Below are positions 46,401 to 56,940 of a stretch of DNA of 64,000 bases, piece by piece; the stretch's first letter is position 1, and every line of letters starts with the position of its first letter. The translations under genes were made by a program, and so were the position numbers. The notes beneath the pieces were generated by a model. It saw nothing but the letters and a program-made list of their open reading frames with translations, did no database searches and was not told the origin of the DNA. The stretch spans positions 808,744 through 872,743 of the forward strand of contig BCHJ01000006.1 of the NCBI GenBank assembly GCA_001599615.1, given 5' to 3'. The DNA comes from Thielaviopsis euricoi (taxonomy: Eukaryota > Ascomycota > Sordariomycetes > Microascales > Ceratocystidaceae).

Positions 46401-49400
46401 CAGACGCTCTGCCTCGGCCTGCTCTTCGGCTTCACGCGCTGCCTGCTCTTCAGCTTCGCGTGCAGCTTGTTCCTCGGCCTCCTTCTCGGCAGCAATGCGG
46501 GAGCGTTCATCGTGGCGCTTCTTAAGGAGACGGTACCGCTCCAGATCAGTGCTGCGCAGTGTCCGCCGCGCACGCACGTTTTCGTACACCTGGAGCTCCT
46601 TTTCTTCCTTTTCGATCGCGGCCTTTTCCTTGGCAGCACGGGCAGCAGCAGCAGCGGCGGCTTCTTCTTCTTCAATCCGCAGACGCTCGGCTTCGGCAGC
46701 AGCAGCAGCTTCAGCAGCCTCGCGCGCAGCCTGTTCTTCAGCCTCCCTGTCGGCCTTTTCCTGCGCCTCCTTAGCCTTCTTGGCCTCGTCGCGCTTCTTG
46801 GCCCGGGCCTTGAGCTCGTCCATGCGCAGCTGGTCCTTTGTCTTCAGCTTGCGCTTGGACATGAGAATCTCGAGCTCAGCCTCTTCACTGACAATCTTCT
46901 TTTGCAGTGCGCGCTCAGCAGCCAGACGCTCTTCCTCCTCAGCCGCAAGACGCGCAGCTTCTTCTTCGGCCTTGGCCTTCTCGGCAGCAGCTTGGGCTTC
47001 CTCTTCGGCAAGGCGAGCGGCTTCTTTGGCAGCCTCTTCAGCAGCTTCCTTGGCAGCGAGAGCCTCGGCACGGGCCTTGGACTTTTCACGGAGCAACTCA
47101 AGCCGCTCAAGTTGAGCGCCGCGAAGACGGCGCGCGCGCAGTTCCAGGGATGCAAGTTCTGCCTCCTCCTGAGCTACAACCTCCGGGTCTTCTTCGGCTT
47201 CAGCTTCAGCATCGGCAAACTCGTTCTCTGTGCCTTCTTCGTCAGATTCCTCGTCAGCTGGAGCCGCTGCCGGCGACGCAGTTCGAGAAGAAGAAGCCTT
47301 GGCAGCCTTCTTGGCAGCTTTCTTTGCCGCAGCAGCCTCAGCGCGTTCTTTGGCGCGGGCCGTGAGTTCGTTGAAGCGGATCTGTTCTTTGTTTTTGAGT
47401 CGGCCCTTGGTGCTGAGTCGGTCCTGAAGAAGCTCAAGCTCATTCGTTTCCTTGCGAATCATGGCAGCGACGACGGGATCTTCTTCTTCATCTTCCTCCT
47501 CCTCTTCCTCCTCTTCCTCTTCTTCCTCTTCCTGATCCTCGTCGTCAACCATGGAAGCTTCGGTCGTGTCAGCATCAACCTCAGGCTCAGCAGCAGCAGC
47601 AGTAGCAGCAGCTTCGGCCTCCTTGGCCGCCTCCTCTGCCGCCCTGGCAGCTTCTTCGGCAGCCTTCTTTTCTGCGCGCTTAGCTGCGCGAGCCTTGAGC
47701 TCATTGTACCGACTTAGATCCGGCTCACGCAGCCGGCGCCGAATCTTGAGCCTATTCTCCAGCAATGCCAAGTCTTCTTCTTCCTTAGCAATAGCCTCGG
47801 CAGCCGCCTTAGCCTCTGCCTCTGCCGCAGCAGTAGCCGCAGCCGCAGCCGCCGCTTCCTCCTCTTCCAGACGGATCCGCTCGGCCTCAGCAGCTTCGGC
47901 AGCTTCCCGCGCAGCCTGCTCTTCGGCTTCGCGAGCAGCCTTCTCGGCAGCCTCCTTGGCCGCACGAGCCTCAGCCTTGCGTTTCTCAGCACGGGCCTTG
48001 AGCTCTGTGTGGCGGCGGGTCTCGGTCGAAGTCATTCTGCGCCGGAGCTTAACCATGTCGTCCAGACGAGCAAGTTCCTTCTTCTCGGCTTCAAGCTCGG
48101 CAGCAACAGCAGCAGCCTTGGCAGCAGCTTCAGCTTCAGCCTCAGCTTCAAGACGCAGTCTCTCGGCTTCTTCAGCTTCCGCTTTGAGACGGGCTTCCTC
48201 GGCTGCCTTCTCTTCAGCTTCCGCCTGGCGCTTCTGCTCCCGCTTGCGCAGCTCGGCGTACCGATTGAGATCAGCTGGCGATAGTCGCATCTTCATCTTG
48301 ACCCGATCGTCATAGTCCTGAAGCTCTTCCCTCTCAGCAGCAATTTCGGCAGCGGCAGCGGCAGCGGCAGCCTCAGCTTCGGCCTTTGCAGCAGCTTCAG
48401 CCTCGGCCTTGAGACGGGCTTCTTCCGCGGCAGCAGCTTCGGCTTCAGCTTTAATCCGCGCCTCTTCTTCTTGGCGCCGCTTCTCGACCCTGGGTCGGAT
48501 CTCGGTATATCGACGCAGTTCAGACGGAAGAAGCTTCATCTTCTTGGCCATGCGCTCCTCAAATTTGGTGAACTCGGCATCCTCCTGGGCAGCAAGAGCA
48601 GCAGCAGCAGCCTCAGCTTCAGCCTTGGCAGCAGCTTCAGCCTCAGCCTTCAGGCGGGCTTCCTCTGCAGCAGCAGCTTCAGCTTCAAGTCTGGCCTTTT
48701 CAGCAGCCTCGGCTTCGGCCTTTTGACGGGCCTCTTCCTCAGCCTTGATCTTCTCAAACTTCTTGCGCAGAGATCCATAACGGAGAAGTTCCTGGCCACG
48801 CAGCTTCGACTTGGAGTCCATCCGTCTCTGCAAGTAGTCAAGTTCATCCTTCTCAGCAGCAAGAGCAGCAGCTTCAGCTTTGGCCAGTGCCTCAGCCTGC
48901 ATTGCCTCCTCTGCCTTGAGACGAGCCTCTTCTTCTTGGCGACGGGCTTCTTCTTCTTCGAGCCGCGCTTCCTCTTCCTTGCGTTTGACCTCTTGTTCGG
49001 CTTGCTGTGCTTCAATCTTGATTCTCAGTTTGTTGTAGCGGTCGAGGTCAAGACCGCGAAGCTTGCGAAGTTTGCCCTTGGCTTCTAGAGATGCGAACTC
49101 CTTCTTCTCGGCTGCAAGAGGATCAGCAGCAGCGGCAGCTTCGGCTTCAGCCTGAGCCTTGGCAGCATCCTCAGCTTCGGCCTTGGCCTTTTCCTCCTCA
49201 GCCTTTGCCTTTTCTTCCTCGGCCTTGGCCTTTTCAGCTGCCTCCGCATCCGCTTTCCGCTTGTCGGCACGCTCTTTGAGTTCTCTGAACCGCCTGAGTG
49301 AAAGACCTGTCAGAGGCCTCGTCCGATTTCGCTGCTGCAGCGACGCCAGTTCCGCCTCTTCTCGAAATATTATCCGGGCCTGGGCCTCGGCCTCGGCAGC

Positions 49401-52400
49401 AGCTTTGGCCTCAGCCTCGAGACGAGCCTCCTCGGCCTTTTGGCGTTCTTCTTCGGCAGCCTTGGCTTTGGCAGCGTCACGGATCTTCTTCTCCTTAGCG
49501 CGCTGCTCACGCTCTGCGACGCGCTTCTTCAGGATCTCGTAACGCTCACTGTCAGTGTTCTTCATGCGCCAGCGCACAGACTTTTGTTTCTCCAAGTCAG
49601 CCAGCTCCTTGGCCTCAGCCAGAACAACTGCAGGGTCCTCCTCAGGCTCTTCGGCCTCCGCCTCGGGGGTGGGCACCACAGGTGCAGCAGCTGCCGCTGA
49701 CGCAGGTTCGTCGTTGACCATGACAACCGTGTCGTTATCGCCATCGTTTGGATCAGCACCGTCGTCGTCGTCGCCATCAATCGAATCTGCTGCCACTGAA
49801 GGTGCCGATGAAGCCGACTCCTCGCGCTCCTGGCGCTCCTTTTCACGGCGTGCAATGTTTGCCTTGATGGTGTCGTAGCGGACCAAGTCGACTCCAGTTA
49901 AACCTCTCTTTCTCTTGGCCTTGCGTGATTCCAGCAGGGCAAGCTCTGCCTTTTCCTTTGCCATGATTTCAGCCTCGGCCTTTTCGCGCTCCGCATTTTC
50001 GGTGGCACGCTTGGCTTCAGCTTCCTTCGCGGCGCGGGCTTCGGCGCGGCCTGACAGTGCTGCAAAGCGCATCTGGTCAATGGGACGGAGTTGGTTCCTC
50101 ATCATGCGCTGGCGCAGCGAGACGAGTTCCTGGGCTTCAGCGGCGGCGGCTTCTTCCTCGTCTTCGGTCGGCGCATCTGGTGCTGAGGATTCGATTTCGG
50201 ACGGCGGTTCGGTGTCGGTTACTGGTTCAGAGTCGGGTTCGGTGGAGGGCGCGGGTGGATTTGATGGCGGTGGTGGCGATGAGTCTTGTGATTCTGCAGC
50301 AGCCTTTTTCATCCGGGCCTTCTCAGCTTCCATAGCCTCTTTCTCGGCCCGCGCTATTTCACGGGCCTTTTTGGATGCTTCAAGACGCGCGATGCTTTCG
50401 GCCAGGCGCTTATATTCGGCATCTTCTTCTGGCCTGAGTCGCTTACGTATAGCCTTACGTCGCTCCAAGGATTCGAGTGTGTGTTTCTGTATTTTGAGCT
50501 GCTCCTCCTCTGCCGCCTCCATTTTTCGACGTTGCTCTTCCATCTGGCGGCGCTCTTCTTCCTCGATGCGACGCTCCTCCTCTTCTTCGGCTTTGCGTCG
50601 CTTTTCCATGTGGTCGCGGATGATTTTCTCGGCTTCGCGCTGAGATGAGCGAGTCAGGAGCTCTTGATACCGCTTGAGATCGGCAACCTTGAGGGTCTTG
50701 GTCTTGGAAGCTCTCTTCTTGGCCTCAAGCTCGGCCAGCTCGGCTTCCTCTTTGGCGATGGCCTCTTCTTCGGGTGTCATGGTCGGTGAGGCAGCGGCAG
50801 CGGTGGCAGTAGCTTCATCAATGGTTATTTCGGCTTCAAGACGCTTGATCTCGCGCTCCTCTTGTTCCAGGCGCTGCTTTTCCCTTTCACCCTCCCGGGC
50901 TGAAAGTTCATTGAAGCGCGCAAGATCGATGCCCCTTAACCTCCGTTGCGCATTGCGCTCACGAAGTGTCTTTAGCTCGCGCTCCTCGTCCTCGATTTCA
51001 GCTTTCCTCCGCTTCTCTTCGTTGGCTTTTTCGGCTTCAGCAGCAATCGCGGCTTCTTTATTCGCCTTTTCCTTGGCTCGTTTTGCTGCATTTTTGGTGA
51101 GGATATCGAATCGCTCCTTCTCCTTTATGCGCAGTCTTCGTAGGGAGCTGGTTTTTGTGAGGGCGGCCAATTCTTCTTCTTCTGCGCGGATTTCGTCCAT
51201 TAGTCGCTTTTGTTCTTCGGTGATTGCGTCTATCACGGGTTCGGGTTCCGGCGCAGGTGGCGGTGGTGGTGGCGGTGGAGGCGCTTGTTGTACTGGCGCA
51301 GGAGCAGGAACGGGAGCGGGAGCGGGAGCGAGAGTTGGTGCTGGCGCGGGTTTTCGAACCGGCTCGGGCTCTAAAATTGCACATGCTCTGTTAGTAAATG
51401 TATGTATTTATGCTGGCGCAAAGCGCTAACAGCAATCTTACCCTTCTTCTTCTTTTTTGAAAGACCCCATGAAAAGAAACCACCACCACTGCTTTCCTCT
51501 TCCTTAGGCTCCTCCTTCTTCTCTGGTGAGCCCCATCCCCAAGAAAATTCGTCTCCGGCCATGTTGTTGTTGGCACTGTTTGCGTTTCTGGCGGCTACTT
51601 GATTACGTGCTTCGTCAATTGACGGTTTGGCGTTGTATGATGATGATAAGTCTGGTTCTTTTTTGGACGATTCAGATGGCGACGAATTTGCGCCCTCTTC
51701 GAATACGGACGTCTTTTTGCTCTTGAGCTTGGAAAAGAAGCCCCAGCCTGAACTTTCTTCTTCGCGGGTGGTCACGGGCGGTGGAGGCGCCGGTGAGATT
51801 TTGGGATTCGAGGTGTGTTCAGGATTTGCCCATGGCGTGGCGGCGGCGGCGTTGGAGGTGGGATTTGTGGTTGCGCCGGGAGCTGCGCTGTCGAAATTCA
51901 AGCCCCAAAGGTCGGCGCTTGCAGCAGGTTTAGAAGCGCTGTTGTTGCTGTCTTTGGCGAGTGTTGAAGGTCCTCGAGAGTCGGCGCCGAGTTGTGAGAA
52001 GTCCCGGTTGAGTCCTGAGGTAGTAGGATTTTTGGTGGTATCTAAGTATGGTGGATGAATTCAAGGGAGAAAGCAGTTAGACAAAATGTGGACAAAGTAT
52101 TGAAGAAAAAAAATAAAAGTAGAAAAAAAGAAATAAAAGTGCGGTTTGTGTAATTCGTGTACGAGCAAACGCGCAGTGTAGAGAAACCCAGAAACTGGAC
52201 TGCAGCAGAGGAGCCCCGGAGCAAACTCAGTGCAGTGCAGTGCAGTGCAATACAGTGGAGTGCAATGCAGGGCAGATTGCAGACAGGCCTGGTGCAGATA
52301 AAGCAAGTAAATCCAAGGTTGACCTTGACTTGACTTGTTATTGGGAAGCTGGCTGGGCTGGGCTCTCGTTCTGCAAGTCAAATCAAATGAAATCGACTCG

Positions 52401-53895
52401 AATTGGTGCGTTCAATCGGTGGTTGGGTTTGGTTCGATGGATGGATGGGTGGATGGATGGATGGAGGGTTTTAGTGCTTAATGTTTAGTGGGGGGAGGGG
52501 ACGTACCTTTCTTTTTATTGTTTGATAGAGAATTCCAAAAATCGTCATTCATGTTTGTAGGATCGGCTGTTGTCGAATCGAAGCTGGATCTACCACTGTT
52601 AGCACTACAACCGCTATTTCTCCTCCTACCTAGTTTCTTTTTCCTTGGCTTGCTTGTACTCGCGCTGGCGAGGTCCAAGTCTTGCTCGTCGTCTCCGTCT
52701 TGGTTGTCTGCTGCTTGCGCTTCTTCTACAGCACCAAAATAAAACCCGGTTGATACTGGAACTGGACCAGGAACGGCTGTTGCGCGCACGCCCCAGGGAG
52801 CGTCAGCGATAGGATCTGGGGCGAGTTTCGGTTTGCTGGAGAGACCCCAGTCGGCCGCAATGTTGTCAGGGTGGTGGTTTTCGTTTTCTATAAAAGACTT
52901 TGGCTTTGGCGAATCGTCTGTTGAGTTTTGCGACTCGTTCACGGATTCTTTTTGTTCTTTGGCGTCTTTAGACTCGCTTGGATCTCCAGAGTCTCTTGAG
53001 TCGTCGCTGTTTTTCTTTTCTCCGGAACCAGAATCGCCAGGTAGGTTACTATTATCCGGATTCGAGTCTTTATTACTGTTACCACCGTTGGAAGCTGGCG
53101 GCGGCGGCGGCGGAGGTGGTGGTGGTGGCGGGTGGTTGTTCCGGGCGGCCTTCTTCTTGGGCTTCTTGTGGTCGCGAAAGCCAGCTTCAGATTTCCAGTC
53201 GATCAAGATGCGATCCACGTGGTGGGGGACGGGGACGAGAGCAGGTTGAAAATAGGCCTGCTGTTTAGACGGTCGCTTCGGTAGAGGCGGTGGTAGGGAT
53301 TGCGACTTGATACAGTCGGTGAGCCAGGGCCGTACCTGTACAGGCTGTTGTTGCGGCTGGCTTCGTAGGAGCAAAAGTGTGGGTTGCGCTGAGGTGTGGC
53401 CGCCTGTTGCAGGTGCAGATGCAGGCGTAGACAAAGGCGCAGGCGTAGGCGTATGTGCAGGTTCTGTTGCTGTTGCAGCTGCAATAGAAGACTCAAAGTC
53501 GGCTCCGGGAGGATCGGCCAGGCGACCAAGGCACTTGATTCTGTAAAACAGGCGCTCTCGTGCTTCTGACTCGGATGAACGATGCCAAGATCGAGACCAA
53601 GATGGCGTGTTGGACTGGTAGTGGCGGGATATGGGTGTATGTTGTGATGTCTGTGACTAAAGTGAAGCGCACGCAGGAGAAATATAGCGTTAGACAGCCG
53701 ATTAAACAATAAAAAAAAATTAAAACAGTAATATACAAAGTGTGCGCCTATGAGATGGGGTGTATGGTCTAGAGAGTTACGTGAAGTAGTACGACTGCAC
53801 GCACAGCAAGTTTCTAGAAAAACAAGTGGTCGATACAAAGCAAGTGATGCTCAATATGGTACAAGGTACTTGTTTTGCCCAGGTCTACTGCTCAT
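40411..53895 (-). CDS. Giant low-complexity coiled/charged-helix repeat protein, about 3,900 aa
   Basis: I do not recognise the family. Model: 53895-53863, 53813-53781, 53656-52507, 52041-51442, 51370-43970, 42929-40411, which joins in one open frame of 3,912 codons. The first two small exons and the start are tentative; the four large exons are well supported. Layout: a Trp/Arg-rich N-terminal segment (SWSRSWHRSS, LFYRIKCLGR), poly-Pro runs, then the 7.4-kb exon with about 20 diverged copies of a charged unit averaging roughly 87 residues (core: EL-x2-L, K-LR, DL-x-RY-x-EL). Next comes an Asp/Glu run, a series of short Trp/Gly motifs (GGFWGFG, SFWGSP, DLWGSP, GFWGM) separated by Lys-rich spacers, and a Glu/Arg/Lys-rich terminal exon ending WWKKFKGSS. 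All three large-exon junctions are phase 1 and follow Lys-Lys-Gly or Lys-Lys-Lys-Gly. Introns are 71, 465 and 1,040 nt; the longest might instead separate two genes. Charged single-helix and scaffold function is inference. Confidence 0.68.
42930..43969 (-). other. 1,040-nt intron (or gene boundary) in the giant gene
   Basis: Bounded by a GTAAGT donor at 43969 and a CTAACAACCTTCAG acceptor ending at 42930, with matching phase 1. It contains CAGCAC-type repeats near 43260-43310 and long pyrimidine tracts. An ATG at 43134 (minus) opens MPKKSPKSPPTKTTHTR, with a leader-like sequence before it, but no phase-1 donor links it to the next exon. If this were a start, two genes would exist here. Confidence 0.5.
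45925..45985 (-). repeat. Poly-Asp/Glu coding trinucleotide run
   Basis: GAC/GAG-type trinucleotides on the minus strand, inside the giant protein, encode about ten consecutive Asp flanked by Glu. It separates the repeat region from the Trp/Gly-motif region. Confidence 0.85.
52042..52506 (-). other. 465-nt intron of the giant gene
   Basis: GTACGT donor at 52506 and a CATACTTAG acceptor ending at 52042; both flanking exons are in phase 1. It contains a short (GCAGT)4 run near 52228-52248 and ATGG/GGAT repeats near 52440-52466. Confidence 0.75.
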
Positions 53896-54535
53896 GTGCT
53901 TCTAAGTCGAATTCGTGGTGTACAATAGAACCAGAGTCGTAGAGAGCGAGAGAGAGAGAGTGTGTGTGTGTGGTGTGTGTGTGCCAGCAAGGAAGGTCAA
54001 ACGAATGCAAAGAAGGCCAGCGCAGCAAAGCGTGCGTCAAGCAGAAAATATGCAGGGAATATGTGGTAGAGAGAGGCAAGGCAATGCAATGCAAAGCGAA
54101 GCAAAACAGGCTAAGGTTGCAGGGGATCTAATGCAAAGGCAAGCAGGGCCGACTTGAAGGTCGAGTATTGAAATTGAAACGAAGGTGGTGGTGATGGCAG
54201 CTTGAAATGGGCAAAAGAAAAAGACGAAGTGAAGAAAGGAAAAAGATGTGCGCTTTGGTTCAGACCGAGCAACAGCAGAGCAAAAGAAAGCAAGATTCGA
54301 AATCGATATTGATACGGTATTGCGCCCACATCCACTCACGTACGCCTTGACCAACTTTGGCCCTAAAGGAAAAGCCCTGGCGTTTTCACGTTGTCTCTAT
54401 CTGTCAAGTTTCATCATTTTGCTCTCTTTCGCTGTCTTCCCGATCACGAATATATTCGTAGCTAATCTTAGGACGCAACTAGTACGTACTGCCCAACAAT
54501 GTGGAGGACAAGGCGTGCGGTGCGGGATGCCAATA

Positions 54536-54555
54536 AGATGAGATGAGATGAGATG
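54536..54555. repeat. (AGATG)4 microsatellite
   Basis: Four exact copies of AGATG, non-coding. Confidence 0.8.
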
Positions 54556-55105
54556 AGCTCCTACTGTATGTGCCTGTACAAAGAGCAGTATGTAAAGAGA
54601 GCAGGGAATGCACGGCCGACTCAAACCCGATGCAATGTGAAGCCAGGAACAGCAAGTTTAATTAGCCCAAGGGGTCTAGAGTCCACAAGCAAAGCCCCAA
54701 TGGATAAAAAAAAAAAGACGACAAAAAAAGAAGAACCGGGGGAAAAAGCAGACAGTTTGACGCTCAACCAGGACGAGAAGAAGAAAAAAAAGAAATTTAG
54801 TGAAACAAAAAAGAAGAGCGATGACGATCGTTTCATTCAGGCCCTGAAAATTTTGCACCCTGCTGTTTTTTTTTTTTTGGGGGGTTCCTTCCTTGCTCTT
54901 TCTTTTTTTGTGATCTTGTGTTTGAAATAACAGGCAAAGACAGCCCGTCAATCATAGGAAACTGCAAGTGCAAGTGCAAGTGATGCAAAGCGAAGCGAAT
55001 GCGGTCAAGCAAATCAACGACACCAAACGAGCCAGGCAGGAACAGCCCATGAGCAATAATCGGGGAAAGCGCGTTGTATTGCTGTAGTGTAGTGTAGTGT
55101 TGTGC

Positions 55106-55170
55106 TTTGCTTTGCTTTGCTTTGCTTTGCTTTGCTTTGCTTTGCTTTGCTTTGCTTTGCTTTGCTTTGC
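55106..55170. repeat. (TTTGC)13 pentanucleotide array
   Basis: Thirteen exact tandem TTTGC units. On the plus strand it is open in several frames, producing spurious Leu/Cys/Phe-rich open frames; it is not coding. Confidence 0.95.
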
Positions 55171-56517
55171 TGTGCTATGTTGCTTCTATTGCTGCAATAC
55201 AATTGGGGCCCTCTTTTCTGGTTACTCTATTTATTGCTTCCTGCTTGTTCAACAAAAAAGAAATGCGATATCGCGACTCCTATTGGAGGGTAGGAGTGTT
55301 TGTTTTTTGCCCAGCTTGTTTTGTTCTTTCTCTCTCTAGGCTAGGAGTTGCCAATCTGGCCGGGGGATGCATTTGCCCCCTTTTGGTCCATTGTTAAAGA
55401 GAGTTGCAGTGCAGACAAGTCACAGTTTTGAAGTTTTGATCTGTACTGCACTGGTGCAAGCAGCGTATCCGCAATGTGTACTTACACACAGGAGACGGGA
55501 AAAGAATTGATTTTGACTCTGACTCTTTTTTCTTCTTTTTTTTTTCCCCAACCTTGTCCAAATGACTGACTTTAGTTCCTCCCAACTTGACTTGAGACTT
55601 GGATGTGATTGGACTTGATATCTTGTGGGACCCCGCTGAACAAACAAACGACAAGCCATAAAAGAAAACAATAAAAATAGAGGCCAGCTGACTTCCGCCT
55701 CTAAATGGGCAGACAATAGAGCGATTTTGAGTAAGACAGAAAAAAATAACAAATAGAAGAAAAAAGGACCACACCTTTTGGTAAATGTCACGACAGCCTA
55801 CCAATCAAAGTGGACAAAGCAACACAGAAAAAAAAAACCAATTCCCATGTTTTTTTTTATTTGTTCTCGTGGCAAGAGGGCACACGAGGGCCAAAACTCG
55901 GCCCCGTGGGATCCAAACTAAAACTGTGACTTTTTTTTTGAGTTGTGTGAGATGAACAAAAAAAAAGTTTGCATGAGCGTGTGATCACAAAAAACTTATT
56001 TTCTATGAAAACACCCCCAGCAGTAGGCCACTTAGAAGCCAGCTGAAAAGCAGAGCCGTGTTTTTCTTGCATCTTGCATCAGCAACAAACTCATTCCAGC
56101 TGCGTCTCGTTCACATGGCAAAATAGGACAACTTCCTTTTTTCCCATCACCGTCTTCTTCAAGGTCTCTGGATGCAAGTAGGCAGTCCAGTCGGTGCGTA
56201 CCGCACTGTGGCCCATACACCAATATTTGCCGAGCAAAATACAGTGCATGCTTTTTATGGTAGGACCAGCAGTGGAATAAATGCAGGTTTGTGTAAGTGA
56301 AGCGGGGACAAAACATGCAAAGGGATAAAATATGGGATGATCAAGCGGAGCTATAATAGCGGAACAAGTAAACGGTCATGATGTACAGAAAAACAAATGT
56401 GTATTTGCTATCTAAGTCTGCTGGAGATTTGTATTTTCTCAAGTCTCTTTCATCAGGTTATCCATCCTGTAACGAAATCGGCACTTGCATTTTGTCGTCC
56501 ACCACAAAGTGACATCA

Positions 56518-56940
56518 TTAACAACATCGCCATAACAAGGGTTGTCTCATTGTTAGGGTTTGACTTGTACGCTTCAACGCTTCGAGTATTGCGAGATGTT
56601 TGCATGGAATAAAGAAAGAAGCGCTTGCAGGAGCCGGCTCTGGATACTGTTGAATTGGCTTTTTTTCTTCCTATAAAATATAGGACATGTAAAGAGACGA
56701 GATAGAAAACAAATCTCGCAGCAGACTCAGACATGCAACAACTCTGGAGGGAACTCGGGAGAAGAAAGTAGATGGAGGGGTGAATAGGAGCAGTTTGAGA
56801 AAAGAACGGAGACTTACCTTGATATAGATCCATTTCTGGGCAATCAATTGGAGGCGGAATTGCAGCTCTGTTGTCGTCTCATCAAACGACAAGGACAGTT
56901 TCTGCTGCCATTGCGCAGTGGGCGAAATGACATGTGCCAT
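56518..56940 (-). CDS. Possible small two-exon hypothetical protein
   Basis: Tentative. Exon 1, 56940-56818, starts with ACAATGG and encodes 41 residues (MAHVISPTAQWQQKL onward, ending QKWIYIK), then a perfect GTAAGT donor at 56817. A TTTTATAG acceptor ends at 56671, and phase 0 continues open for 50 more codons (EEKKPIQQYPEPAPAS onward) to TAA at 56518; total 91 aa. The 147-nt intron has no clear branch site, and I do not recognise the protein. The good start context and donor are the only support, and another downstream acceptor is possible. Confidence 0.27.

Larger units (their letters stand above)
53896..56517. other. Gene-poor region upstream of the giant gene
   Basis: Likely promoter and leader of the giant gene plus anonymous DNA. 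A GTGAGT donor at 54345-54340 (minus) just after GGTCAAGGCGTAC might mark a non-coding first exon. Microsatellites: (GT)n near 53960-53982, AGATG x4 at 54536-54555, and TTTGC x13 at 55106-55170. No protein gene supported. Confidence 0.5.

Noticed and set aside
45043..47717. Long plus-strand open frames (690 and 609 residues, plus 43975-44994) opposite the giant gene
   Set aside because: They are shadows. The antisense of Glu/Ala/Lys/Arg-rich codons has few stops and yields Ser/Leu/Ala-rich frames; they have no splice signals or recognisable motifs.
55097..55397. Overlapping Leu/Cys/Phe-rich plus-strand open frames
   Set aside because: Created by the TTTGC array, which is open in several frames; no coding support.
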